This document shows positions 15,448 through 23,025 of a stretch of DNA of 33,369 nucleotides, piece by piece; the stretch's first letter is position 1, and each line of letters begins with the position of its first letter. Origin of the DNA: Streptomyces spiralis (GTDB lineage: Bacteria; Actinomycetota; Actinomycetes; Streptomycetales; Streptomycetaceae); the NCBI RefSeq assembly GCF_014654675.1, contig NZ_BNBC01000072.1, positions 1 through 33,369 of the forward strand, written 5' to 3'. Both the position numbers and the translations under genes were made by a program. A model generated the notes under the pieces. The model was not told the DNA's origin, made no database searches, and saw nothing but the letters and a program-made list of their open reading frames with translations.

Positions 15448-15478
15448 AAAGGCCCGTTAAAGACCTTTCCCTTAAAGG
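15448..15478 (+). other. Alternative-pairing element in the NCS1 leader
   Basis: CCTTT (15464-15468) can pair either with AAAGG upstream (15448-15452) or with AAAGG downstream (15474-15478), two mutually exclusive hairpins in an unusually AT-rich patch of the leader. Stems of 5 bp are weak, so a regulatory role is only a possibility. Confidence 0.25.
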
Positions 15479-15572
15479 AAGCGAAACGTTCAAGAAACAG
15501 TGTGGCGCGACTCTTCCGTGCAATCACCCGGGGTCGCCCGGGTCGTCCCCAGTGCTGGGAAGAGGGAATGTC

Positions 15573-17270
15573 GTGACGGAGATCGTCGACAAGGAAGCAC
15601 CGCCGGCGAGTACGGGCGGACGGACATACAACAACTGGGCGCAGAACGACACGTTGGAGGACTACTCGCTGCGCTACGCGCCGAAGTCCTTCCGCCGCTG
15701 GACCCCTTATGTGGTGGCCACCACGGCACTCGGTGGCATCGCCTACCTCGCCGACTTCGCCATCGGCGGCTCGATCGCCATCTCCAACGGCTTCTCCAGC
15801 GCCATGGTCGCGATCCTGGCCGCGGCGGTGGTCATCTTCCTGACCGGCATCCCGATCTCGTACTACTCGGCGAAGTACTCCATCGACATGGACCTGCTGA
15901 CCCGGGGCGCCGGCTTCGGCTACCTCGGATCCACGCTCACTTCCGTCATCTACGCCAGCTTCACCTTCATCTTCTTCGCCCTCGAAGGCTCGATCATGGC
16001 CCAGGCCCTGGAGCTGGGCCTGCACATCCCACTCGCCGTCGGCTATCTCATCTGCTCGCTGATCATCCTGCCGCTGGTCATCTACGGCATGACGGCCCTG
16101 TCGAAGATGCAGGTGTGGACGCAGCCGGTCTGGCTGGTGCTGATGGTCGCGCCGTTCGTGTCCATCGTCATCCAGGAGCCGGACAAGTTCTCGCAGTTCA
16201 CGCACTTCGCCGGCAACTCCCCCACCGGCTCCAGCATCAGCATGCTCGGCGTCGGCGCGGGCGCCGGCGTGGCCCTGTCGCTGATCGCCCAGATCGGCGA
16301 GCAGGTCGACTACCTGCGCTTCATGCCCGACAAGACACCCGAGAACAGCAAGAAGTGGTGGGGCGCCGTCCTCTCCGCCGGCCCGGGCTGGGTGGTGCTC
16401 GGCGCGGCCAAGCAGATCGGCGGGGCCTTCCTCGCCTTCTACATCGCCGGCAGCGTCGGCCTGTCCAAGGCCAACGAGCCCATCCAGCAGTATGTCCACG
16501 GCTTCAAGACCTTCGCCGCACCCGTCGCCCTGGGCCTGGCCACGTTCTTCGTGATCCTCTCCCAGATAAAGATCAACTCGACGAACTCGTACTCCGGTTC
16601 GCTGTCCTGGTCGAACTTCTTCTCCCGCCTCACCCACCGCCACCCCGGCCGCGTCGTCTACATCTTCCTCAACGTCGGCATCGCACTGGCCCTGATGGAG
16701 GGCGGCGTCTTCGGCTTCCTCAACACCGTCCTCGGCTTCTACTCCAACGTCGCCATCGCCTGGATCGGCGCGGTCGTCGCCGACCTCGTCATCAACAAGC
16801 CGCTGAAGCTCAGCCCCTCGTACATCGAGTTCAAGCGCGCCCACCTGTACAACTTCAACCCGGTCGGCTTCGGCTCGATGCTCATCGCCTCCGCCGTCTC
16901 CATCGCCGCCTACTTCCAGGCCTTCGGCGACTACGGCAAGGCGTACTCCCCCTTCATCGCGCTGTTCCTCGCAATGGTCCTCTCACCGCTGTTCGCGGTG
17001 CTCACCAAGGGCAAGTACTACATCGCCCGCGTCGACGACCTGGAGGAGCCGCTGCTCGGGGCGGACGGCCTGCCCTCCGCGGCCATGCTGACCTGCACCG
17101 TGTGCACGACCGACTTCGAACGGCCGGACGTGGCGAACTGCCCCTTCCACGCCGGGGCAATCTGCTCCCTGTGCTGCAGCCTGGAGAAGGACTGCCACGA
17201 CTCCTGCAAGAGCGGCTCCGGCACTGGAGCGGTCGCCCTCGCCATGCCCACCGTGCGATCCGTGAACTGA
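15573..17270 (+). CDS. NCS1 purine/cytosine-type permease with eight-cysteine cytosolic tail
   Basis: A 565-residue membrane protein of the NCS1 (purine-cytosine permease) family, importers of nucleobases, hydantoins or related compounds. Early landmarks are NDTLEDYSLRYAPKSFRRW, GGIAYLADFAIGGSIAISNG and LLTRGAGFGYLGSTLTSVIY; about 12 membrane segments follow, including LGVGAGAGVALSLIAQIGEQ and SQIKINSTNSYSGSLSWSNF. After the last helix, residues 508-545 form a cysteine-rich block: CTVC, 11 residues, CP, then CSLCC, 5 residues, C, 3 residues, C (eight Cys). This looks like a zinc-binding or redox module and is extra to a normal permease. Similar tails, from memory, join NCS1-like domains to histidine kinases in proteobacteria; here the kinase is absent. 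The GTG at 15573 follows GAGGG at 6 bases. A terminator follows the gene. Confidence 0.88.
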   Translation: MTEIVDKEAPPASTGGRTYNNWAQNDTLEDYSLRYAPKSFRRWTPYVVATTALGGIAYLADFAIGGSIAISNGFSSAMVAILAAAVVIFLTGIPISYYSAKYSIDMDLLTRGAGFGYLGSTLTSVIYASFTFIFFALEGSIMAQALELGLHIPLAVGYLICSLIILPLVIYGMTALSKMQVWTQPVWLVLMVAPFVSIVIQEPDKFSQFTHFAGNSPTGSSISMLGVGAGAGVALSLIAQIGEQVDYLRFMPDKTPENSKKWWGAVLSAGPGWVVLGAAKQIGGAFLAFYIAGSVGLSKANEPIQQYVHGFKTFAAPVALGLATFFVILSQIKINSTNSYSGSLSWSNFFSRLTHRHPGRVVYIFLNVGIALALMEGGVFGFLNTVLGFYSNVAIAWIGAVVADLVINKPLKLSPSYIEFKRAHLYNFNPVGFGSMLIASAVSIAAYFQAFGDYGKAYSPFIALFLAMVLSPLFAVLTKGKYYIARVDDLEEPLLGADGLPSAAMLTCTVCTTDFERPDVANCPFHAGAICSLCCSLEKDCHDSCKSGSGTGAVALAMPTVRSVN

Positions 17271-17298
17271 CCACCATCACCTTCCCGTGTCCCGTTTG

Positions 17299-17332
17299 GC
17301 TCCGGCTCGCGTTATTCGACGTGGGCCGGAGC
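17299..17332 (+). terminator. Hairpin terminator after the NCS1 permease
   Basis: GCTCCGGC (17299-17306) pairs perfectly with GCCGGAGC (17325-17332) about 28 bases after the stop; the 18-base loop can pair further. There is no U-tract. It separates the permease from the transposon debris that follows. Confidence 0.6.
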
Positions 17333-17406
17333 GACGTCGTCAGTCGGTCAGGTCAGGTCTGCTCTAGCGTCGCGGGCGGACGGTGCTTCGAACGGGCATG
17401 CGTCGG

Positions 17407-17762
17407 TCAGCCCTTTGGCTGGTGCTGGACAGGCAGGACACGAACGACACCGTCGCTGCCGGCGGACTGCCGCAGCTGCTGGTTCTCGGCCTCCAGGACG
17501 TGCACGACCCACACCAGTTGCCGGCAGTCTGTACGCAGTTGGTTGTGCTCTGCGCGCAGGCGGTGAGCTTGTGCTGCAATTCGTCGTTCTTCCGCTTCAG
17601 GTCGTCGACGACCTTCGGACGTGCATTCTGCATCCGGACCAGGGCGTAGAACAGGTCTTTCAGCCCGGTGTGCTTGTGGGTGAGTTTGTTGCGCTTGAGG
17701 TCGGCTTCCTCGGCGAGTGACTTGATGGTCAGCTGGCCGTCGGAAAGCAGCGGCGTCCCCAC
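17407..17762 (-). pseudogene. Tn554 TnpC-like protein, frameshifted
   Basis: The N-terminal part reads LLSDGQLTIKSLAEEADLKR, then NKLTHKHTGLKDLFYALVRM and a helical KVVDDLKRKNDELQHKL; after a frameshift near 17567 the second frame continues HRLRAEHNQLRTDCRQL and ends HVLEAENQQLRQS. The two frames together make one protein with an N-terminal helix-turn-helix-like domain and a C-terminal coiled coil. Such proteins accompany the paired tyrosine recombinases of Tn554-like elements. The recombinase genes themselves are not recognisable here. The start is probably the GTG at 17762. It is inactive as it stands. Confidence 0.6.
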
Positions 17763-17924
17763 CAGTGCATGAAACCGGCACGGCCGTCCGTGCCGGCCTG
17801 ACGGATCAGGTGCGGCGTGACGACGCGGGCCTGCTGGCACGCACGCGCGCCGTACCGGCGGAGGACATCGCTCACTGGGAGGCCGCTTGACGGTCTTCAA
17901 GGCCCGCAGGTGGCGGCGCAGGTC

Positions 17925-18127
17925 CCGTCGCCGCACCAACGTGGTCGGCATCTGCCCCGACCGCACCGCCGTCGTCCGGCTCGTCGGGGGCGGTCCTGGC
18001 CGAGCAGAACGACGAGTGGACCGAAGCCCGCCGCTACACGGGCCGCGAGCCCTTCGCCAAGACCCGACTCCACCCGATCGAGTCAGAAACCAACGACACC
18101 GTCCTGCCCACCGAACTCACCGCTTAG
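17925..18127 (+). pseudogene. IS256-family transposase, C-terminal fragment with frameshift
   Basis: The sequence reads RRRTNVVGICPDRTAVVRLV, then after an extra G in the G-run at 17985-17989 it continues in another frame as AVLAEQNDEWTEARRYTGRE, ending ETNDTVLPTELTA and TAG at 18125-18127. This is the conserved C-terminus of actinobacterial IS256/Mutator transposases. The catalytic domain upstream is missing, replaced by unrelated sequence at about 17920. Confidence 0.75.
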
Positions 18128-18387
18128 CCTCAAAGACGAGATCACCGAGTGGCCGTCGATACACCACTCCAGCGGACGTGACCCACTTCCGATCTTTTGC
18201 GCTGTCCGGAGATGCGGATGTACCGCGCCTACCAACAGCTTTCCCCTGTCGTATGCGGTCGGCTGTTGGCCGGCCGCTGTCGTTGGAGCGTTCCTGTGAC
18301 AGCCATACCGGTTTCGGCCGTACCCCGCGAGTCCCTCTGCGAGCACACAAGCAGCAAAAGCCGCGTCCTCGTCCTGCTGGCCCATGG
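18128..18387. other. Unassigned interval within transposon debris
   Basis: About 260 bases between the IS256 tail and an IS110-like remnant. Composition is more mixed than in the flanking genes. I found no recognisable motif on either strand. Confidence 0.35.
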
Positions 18388-18522
18388 CTCCTGGAACGCT
18401 ACGGATCCCCCGCCGCCCTGCGAAAGGCAGGCCGCCGCAAGCTCGCCGCCCGCGAGCCGGTGCCGTCCCCCACGTGCGGAGGCATCCTCCGCAAGGCGGA
18501 CGAGACCAACCTGCCGCAGTAA
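18388..18522 (+). pseudogene. IS110-like transposase remnant
   Basis: A short segment reading LLERYGSPAALRKAGRRKLA matches the pattern I know from the middle of IS110-family transposases, the region after the DEDD domain; the following residues diverge and end at TAA 18520-18522. At 44 residues the assignment rests on one motif. Confidence 0.4.
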
Positions 18523-18721
18523 GCACGGAGATCCCACTGCGGACCGTGTCCGCTGCTCAGACCGCCGCAGTGGACAGTCGGCCCGCAGGGACCCCACTCG
18601 ACGAGCAGCCCCTCGACGCCACCGGCAGCGGCATTGAAGAGCTGGCGGACGGTGCTCGCGACGGGGTCTCCCCGCGCTCGTCGTCACCTTGCGGCCCAGT
18701 CGTCGCTGGTGCCTCCGCGGT

Positions 18722-19579
18722 TTAAGCGGGGCCCGTCTCGTCGGTGATTTGGAAGGTGATGACGTCGACTTCGTCGGTTTCCGCCAGATCTGGGTAGTGG
18801 CCCTTGAGGCGTTCCCGGAGTTCGGCTGCGGTCGTCAGTCCCTCGGCTTGGGCGTCCTGGTTGGTGAGGTCGCTGACCATGCAGTGCCTGATGTCGGTCA
18901 CCTCTGCCGGCAGGACGACTTCGGGGTCGCTTTCAAACACCAGCCGTGCCGGCCCTAGCTGGGCCGGGTCCCGGAAGCGGGTGGTCTTGGTCTTGGCGCC
19001 GGAGCGGACGACTTCGAGGTAGCGGGGGTTGAACCGGATGATCGGGGGACCAGCCGTCTCGGGATCTTGGTAGAGCGATGGGTCGAGACCGTTCATTCCC
19101 GCCTCCGGGGTCCATCGCTGAGCCAGCGGCATCAGGTCGGCAGCGAGAACGGACCTGAGCCCCGCAGGCGTGGGCACGATGACGCGCATGGCGGGGTAGT
19201 AGTCCACGAAGACCTGCCGATCGCGCCCGCACGGGCCTATGACCCCGCGCCCGTGGTTTCCCACGGCGACGATGCAGCGCATCTGGCGGGCGCCCTGGGC
19301 TCGCGCGGCTCCCAGAGCCACGAGTTCGGCGCAGGGGCCGCCGGTGAAGTGGTAGAGGTTCACGCCGGCGAACATCCGGTAGTCGGCGGCCATGACCGCG
19401 GCGCCCACCGTGTGGATCCCCTCTTCGTTCGGCCCGGCGTCAGTCTGCGCGTCTATGGTGCGGCGAGCCAGCTCCACGAGTTCACGCTCGTCATCATCGA
19501 GAGACCGTGCAGATGACGGAACGTACACCTTTTTGACCTTCCCTTCCGTCAGCAGTCGCCCAAGAGCATTCCACGCCAT
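18722..19579 (-). CDS. Cytidine-deaminase-like / ASCH domain fusion protein
   Basis: A 285-residue two-domain protein. Residues about 30-135 form a cytidine-deaminase/blasticidin-deaminase-like fold: NEEGIHTVGAAVMA, the catalytic GGPCAELVALGAA (Cys83, Glu85), then GPCGRDRQVFVDYYP. The second zinc motif, PCxxC in active enzymes, is here Pro116-Cys117-Gly-Arg-Asp120, so one zinc-ligand Cys is replaced by Asp. Residues about 178-283 form an ASCH domain (PPIIRFNPRYLEVVRSGAKT, with TTRFRDP and a final VDVITFQI), a PUA-like fold proposed to bind RNA or modified nucleosides. The ATG at 19579 has GGAG upstream; the longer frame lacks family features. Substrate unknown: free nucleoside, nucleotide or RNA base. 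It stands alone, without operon partners, between transposon debris and decayed genes. Confidence 0.8.
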   Translation of the reverse strand: MAWNALGRLLTEGKVKKVYVPSSARSLDDDERELVELARRTIDAQTDAGPNEEGIHTVGAAVMAADYRMFAGVNLYHFTGGPCAELVALGAARAQGARQMRCIVAVGNHGRGVIGPCGRDRQVFVDYYPAMRVIVPTPAGLRSVLAADLMPLAQRWTPEAGMNGLDPSLYQDPETAGPPIIRFNPRYLEVVRSGAKTKTTRFRDPAQLGPARLVFESDPEVVLPAEVTDIRHCMVSDLTNQDAQAEGLTTAAELRERLKGHYPDLAETDEVDVITFQITDETGPA

Positions 19580-19624
19580 GCACGTGGGCTCCACAGGGTT
19601 TCGGCTTACCTTGGCCGGGCCCCT

Positions 19625-19860
19625 ATGGTGGTCTCGTGGGCAGGGACAGAGCGGCTGGTCGTGGTCACGGACGACGATCCCGAGGCCTGGCTCTGCCGTG
19701 GCTGCGGTGGCCCTTGATGCCGACGGTGAAGGCGGCGGCGGTGTTCTCCTCGTCGGTGTGCAGCTGTACCCGGTGCTCAGGGCCGTCCGCGAGGCCCTGA
19801 CCCGATACGGCCCCACCACGTCCAACGAGCTTCAGGCATCCGGCTGTCCGCACACACGTA
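19625..19860 (+). other. Possible decayed small gene divergent from the deaminase-ASCH gene
   Basis: From the ATG at 19625 the plus strand reads ERLVVVTDDDPEAWLCRGCG and stops; in another frame the same region continues VALDADGEGGGGVLLVGVQL, then YPVLRAVREALTRYGP. The two parts have protein-like composition and could be one frameshifted gene, but I do not recognise a family. Confidence 0.25.
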
Positions 19861-19873
19861 GGGGAGCAACGTA

Positions 19874-20030
19874 GGCGACGGTGCGGACGTTGTGGCACCC
19901 GTTGGCCGCGAGGTCCGCTGTCAGCGCCCGGTGGAAGTCGGGGGACGGCTCGATGGCGACGACGCGGCCGGCGGGCCCGACGAGCCGGGAGGCCAGCACC
20001 GTGAAGTAGCCGGTGTGCGCGCCCGACGCC
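19874..20030 (-). pseudogene. FkbM-type SAM methyltransferase, internal fragment
   Basis: The minus strand encodes GAHTGYFTVLASRLVGPAGR, then VVAIEPSPDFHRALTADLAA and NGCHNVRTV: motif I (G-x-G-x-Y-F type), the acidic end of strand 2 (E of AIEPSP) and the following helix of FkbM-like class I methyltransferases. Family similarity stops at both ends, so only about 50 residues of the cofactor-binding core remain. It is not functional. What flanks it (19.86 kb, and 20.04-20.24 kb) shows no recognisable gene. Confidence 0.65.
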
Positions 20031-20246
20031 GACACCGCGGCCGAGGTGCTGACCGAGCACCTCACCCAGACCGGTGCCGCACTGGCCGGCTCCCGGCATC
20101 CGTACCGAGGCCGCCGTTGAGCAGCGCGGGTGGGCGCTTACTCTGTCGGCGCCGCGCAAGCGCCCACCCTCGAACTGCGCTGCCGTCCCCGGCGGCAGGG
20201 TCGGCCGCGGACGTGGGTCCTCCGTTCAGATCGGGTGAACCCGCCG

Positions 20247-21014
20247 TCAGATCGCGGTGAAGCCGCCGTCCGCCGCGATCACAGCGCCCGTGATGAAGCT
20301 GGAGCGCGGGGAGGCGAGGAAGCAGAGCACTTCGGCGATCTCCTCGGGCTGGGCAACCCGGCCGAGCGGCTGGGCGTCGGCGAAGGAGGCCAGGTACTTT
20401 CGGCTGTCGGACCGGAAGGAGTCGAGGAAGTCCGTCTCGATGACGCCCGCGGCCACGATGTTCGCCCGGATCCCCAGCGGGCCGCCTTCGACGGCGAGGA
20501 CCTTCGTCAGCTGGGCCAGAGCACCCTTGGATGCGCTGTACGCGCCGCCCTCCGGCAGTGCGACGGTGCAGGTGTAGGAACCCGTGCTCACGATGGCCCC
20601 GCCACCTCGTTCCTCCATCGCGCGGAAAGCCTCACGGGCGAAGAGGAAGGACCCTCGGGCGTTGACCGCCATCGTGGTGTCCCAGTCCTCCGTCGTCGTC
20701 TCCGTGATCGGCTTGTTGAGGGTGCGCCCCGCATTGTTGACCAGGATGTCCAGGCCGCCGAAGGCATCAACGGCTTCCCGCACCGCGTGATGGGCAGTCG
20801 CCTCATCCATGACATCGCCGATCAGAGGGTGAACGCCCGGGAATTCCCTGGGCAGTTCGCCCACCTCCTGGCGCTGGTCGACTGCGATGATCCGCGCGCC
20901 TCCGGTGTGCAGAAGCCGGACGGTCTCCTTACCCACGCCGCGGGCCGCTCCTGTGACGATGGCGACCTTGCCCGTGAACTCCCCGGAGTCAACGGGGTGA
21001 GTGGGGGTGACCAT
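20247..21014 (-). CDS. SDR family oxidoreductase (classical)
   Basis: A 255-residue classical short-chain dehydrogenase. VTGAARGVG is the cofactor-binding glycine motif near residue 20, with a following Asp (IAVDQRQ) that suggests NAD preference; NNAG is the structural motif, and the catalytic residues are Ser in VSTGSY with YSASKGAL (YxxxK). The C-terminal FITGAVIAADGGFTAI is typical. The start at 21014 has AAGGAGAG at 5 bases and lies inside the upstream MFS gene: the two overlap by 26 bases, so they are co-transcribed and probably translationally coupled. It is third in the Atu4866-MFS-SDR operon and may modify the compound exported by the MFS protein; that link is inference. Confidence 0.9.
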   Translation of the reverse strand: MVTPTHPVDSGEFTGKVAIVTGAARGVGKETVRLLHTGGARIIAVDQRQEVGELPREFPGVHPLIGDVMDEATAHHAVREAVDAFGGLDILVNNAGRTLNKPITETTTEDWDTTMAVNARGSFLFAREAFRAMEERGGGAIVSTGSYTCTVALPEGGAYSASKGALAQLTKVLAVEGGPLGIRANIVAAGVIETDFLDSFRSDSRKYLASFADAQPLGRVAQPEEIAEVLCFLASPRSSFITGAVIAADGGFTAI

Positions 21015-22551
21015 GGTGCTCTCCTTTGTCGATGCCACTACGGTCGATGCCGCTGCTGGCGGTACCGCTACGAACAGCGGCGCTGGTGGGGATGGCGGTA
21101 CGCACAGGGGCGTTCCGGATGAGCGCGGTGGCGGCGAGACCGGCCAGAACGGCACCGACGACGATCGCGGTGGCCGGGACGTATCCGGCCAGCGGATCGG
21201 TGCTGCCGTCCGCTCGCTGACCGGCCTCCGCCACCGCGGTGACGACGGCCAGCACAACGGCACCGCCGATCTGCATGAAGGTGTTGAGCAGCGCGCCGGC
21301 GAGGCCCTGGTCGCGGTCGGGTACCCCGGTCACCGCGCTCATGTTCAGGGCGGGGAACGTGGCAGCCGTGCCAAGGCCGTTGAGGAGCATCACGGGCAGG
21401 ACCACGGAGACGAAGGACGAGTCGGGCCCGATGCGCAGGAACATCGCGTACGACGCCGCCAGCAGCAGCATGCCCGTCGCAATCATGCGGTGGGCGCCGA
21501 ACCGGGCCGCGAGGCGTCCCGCGAAGGGAGCCACGGCGCCGTTGACCAGGCCGAGGGGGATGAAGGCACCGGCCGTCTCCAGCGGTGTCCATCCCAGCAC
21601 GTTCTGCAGGTAGAAGGTGGCGAGGAACGCGAAAGAGGTGTACGCGCCCCACATTGCGAAGATCGTCAGATTGGCGCCGACGCTCTGACGGCGCGTGAGG
21701 AAGGAGATGGGCACCAGGGGCGTCCTGGACCTGGCTTCGACGCGCGCGAACAGCGCGAGCAGGATGAGTGCCGCCGCGAACAGGGCGAGGGTGCGCGCCG
21801 AGGTCCACCCGTGCTCCGGCGCCTGTGCGATGGCGTACACGCACAGGAGAAGTCCTCCGGTGACGGTCAGTGCCCCGGCGATGTCGATCCTGCCCCGGCC
21901 GGCCGACGCAGGATCCCCCGGCAGCAGACGGCTCCCCGCGATGAGCGCGGCCACGGCGAGGGGCACCGGCAGCGCGAAGACCAGCCGCCAGGAAATCTCG
22001 GTGAGCGCGCCGCCGAGCACCAGGCCGCCGACGAATCCGCCGGCGCCCGCGGTCGCGTACCAGCCCAGGGCCCTGCCGCGCTCCGGGCCTTCCGGCCAGT
22101 TGGTGGTGATCAGAGACAGCGCCGCCGGAGCGAGGAAACCGGCGGCCATGCCCTTGAACAGCCGGGCCGCGATGAGCAGGCCACTGCTGGGAGCGATCGC
22201 TCCGAGCACGCTGACCACCGCGAACACGGCGACGGCGGTCAAAAAGGTACGCCGGCGGCCGAGCAGATCGGCCGTCCTGCCGCCCAGCAGCAGGAACCCG
22301 CCGTAACCGAGCGTGTACGCGGAGATCACCCACTGGAGGGATGCTGGTGGCATGCCCAGGTCGCGTTGGATGGCGGGCAGGGCGACACCCACATCGGACA
22401 GATCGATCGCGTCCATGAAGTGGGCGGCGCACAGGGTCAGCAGGGCGAGCGCGCCGGGCGTCGCACCGGTGGGCCCGGCCTGCGAAGCGGTGCGGCCTCC
22501 ACCGGCCGGGACGTCCTTCGCCGGCAGTGGGCTCCTGGCCTGCTGTGTCAT
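20989..22551 (-). CDS. MFS drug exporter, DHA2 type (14 TM)
   Basis: A 520-residue DHA2-family major facilitator, proton-driven drug exporters. Motif D1-like DAIDLSDVGVALPAIQRDLG in helix 1, WVISAYTLGYGGFLLLGGR, the loop 2-3 motif ADLLGRRRTF, and motif C-like GAGGFVGGLVLGGALTEISW (helix 5) are all present. About 14 membrane segments are visible, followed by a short polar tail. The ATG at 22551 starts just before ARSPLPAKDVP; the upstream in-frame extension is unlike the family. It lies between the Atu4866 gene (74 bases upstream) and the overlapping SDR, forming one operon divergent from an MmyB-type XRE regulator. Substrate unknown. Confidence 0.9.
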   Translation of the reverse strand: MTQQARSPLPAKDVPAGGGRTASQAGPTGATPGALALLTLCAAHFMDAIDLSDVGVALPAIQRDLGMPPASLQWVISAYTLGYGGFLLLGGRTADLLGRRRTFLTAVAVFAVVSVLGAIAPSSGLLIAARLFKGMAAGFLAPAALSLITTNWPEGPERGRALGWYATAGAGGFVGGLVLGGALTEISWRLVFALPVPLAVAALIAGSRLLPGDPASAGRGRIDIAGALTVTGGLLLCVYAIAQAPEHGWTSARTLALFAAALILLALFARVEARSRTPLVPISFLTRRQSVGANLTIFAMWGAYTSFAFLATFYLQNVLGWTPLETAGAFIPLGLVNGAVAPFAGRLAARFGAHRMIATGMLLLAASYAMFLRIGPDSSFVSVVLPVMLLNGLGTAATFPALNMSAVTGVPDRDQGLAGALLNTFMQIGGAVVLAVVTAVAEAGQRADGSTDPLAGYVPATAIVVGAVLAGLAATALIRNAPVRTAIPTSAAVRSGTASSGIDRSGIDKGEHHGHPHSPR

Positions 22552-22624
22552 GGTCTTGCTCTCTCTTTCGATGCGGTGTTCCCTGAGTCCTTGAGCGAGT
22601 CCCTGAGCCGGCTCCGTGGCCCCG

Positions 22625-22894
22625 TCAGGGGGCGGGCTGCTCGCGGTACAGCACCAGGTGCTCGTGGTAGAGCACGCCGTCGCGTACATCGCCCGTGGCG
22701 GTGAAGCCGGTGTCGTCGACGTAGTCGATGTGGCTGCCCGTGACGGTGTACCGGCCGGTGTACGCACTGGCGCGCCTGCCGCGCGCCTCGTCGTAACGGC
22801 CGTCCGCGCGCAACTCCTGCCGGATGTAGCCGTCTGCGGTGACCCACATACCGACGATGTCGATATCCGGGCCGTTCGCCGAATCCGAGGTCAT
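22625..22894 (-). CDS. Atu4866-domain protein
   Basis: An 89-residue small protein with the Atu4866 fold: VGMWVTADGYIRQELRADGR, then YDEARGRRASAYTGRYTVTG, then HIDYVDDTGFTATGDVRDGV and LYHEHLVLYRE. The domain is a small beta-barrel of unknown function, often encoded beside SDRs and XRE or LysR regulators. The ATG at 22894 follows AGAGGT at 5 bases. It is the first gene of an operon with the MFS exporter and the SDR, divergent from the XRE regulator at 23026. It may bind the compound handled by the operon, which is inference. Confidence 0.85.
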   Translation of the reverse strand: MTSDSANGPDIDIVGMWVTADGYIRQELRADGRYDEARGRRASAYTGRYTVTGSHIDYVDDTGFTATGDVRDGVLYHEHLVLYREQPAP

Positions 22895-22970
22895 GGCATA
22901 CCTCTCCGTGGTGGGAATGTCCTGCGCACCGAGTCTGGGCAATGCCCCACTGGCCAACCAGGACGCCTTC

Positions 22971-22995
22971 TGCCTGGGTGCGGCACACCCAGGCA
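22971..22995. promoter_or_regulatory. Perfect palindrome between XRE regulator and Atu4866 operon
   Basis: TGCCTGGGTG (22971-22980) and CACCCAGGCA (22986-22995) are perfect 10-bp inverted arms around CGGCA, 31 bases before the regulator start. GGGCAATGCCC (22938-22948) is a second small dyad on the operon side. Symmetry and position fit a dimeric operator for the MmyB-type regulator. Confidence 0.65.
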
Positions 22996-23025
22996 CCCCG
23001 TCGCGGCACCGCGTAGCCTGGCGGC

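Noticed and set aside
15429..16844. Long minus-strand frame of 471 codons over the NCS1 gene
   Set aside because: Acidic, repetitive antisense shadow of a membrane protein gene; no motif, and the plus strand is unambiguous.
21001..22704. Plus-strand frame of 567 codons over the MFS gene
   Set aside because: Antisense shadow of the MFS exporter; Gly/Arg/Gln-rich, no domain.
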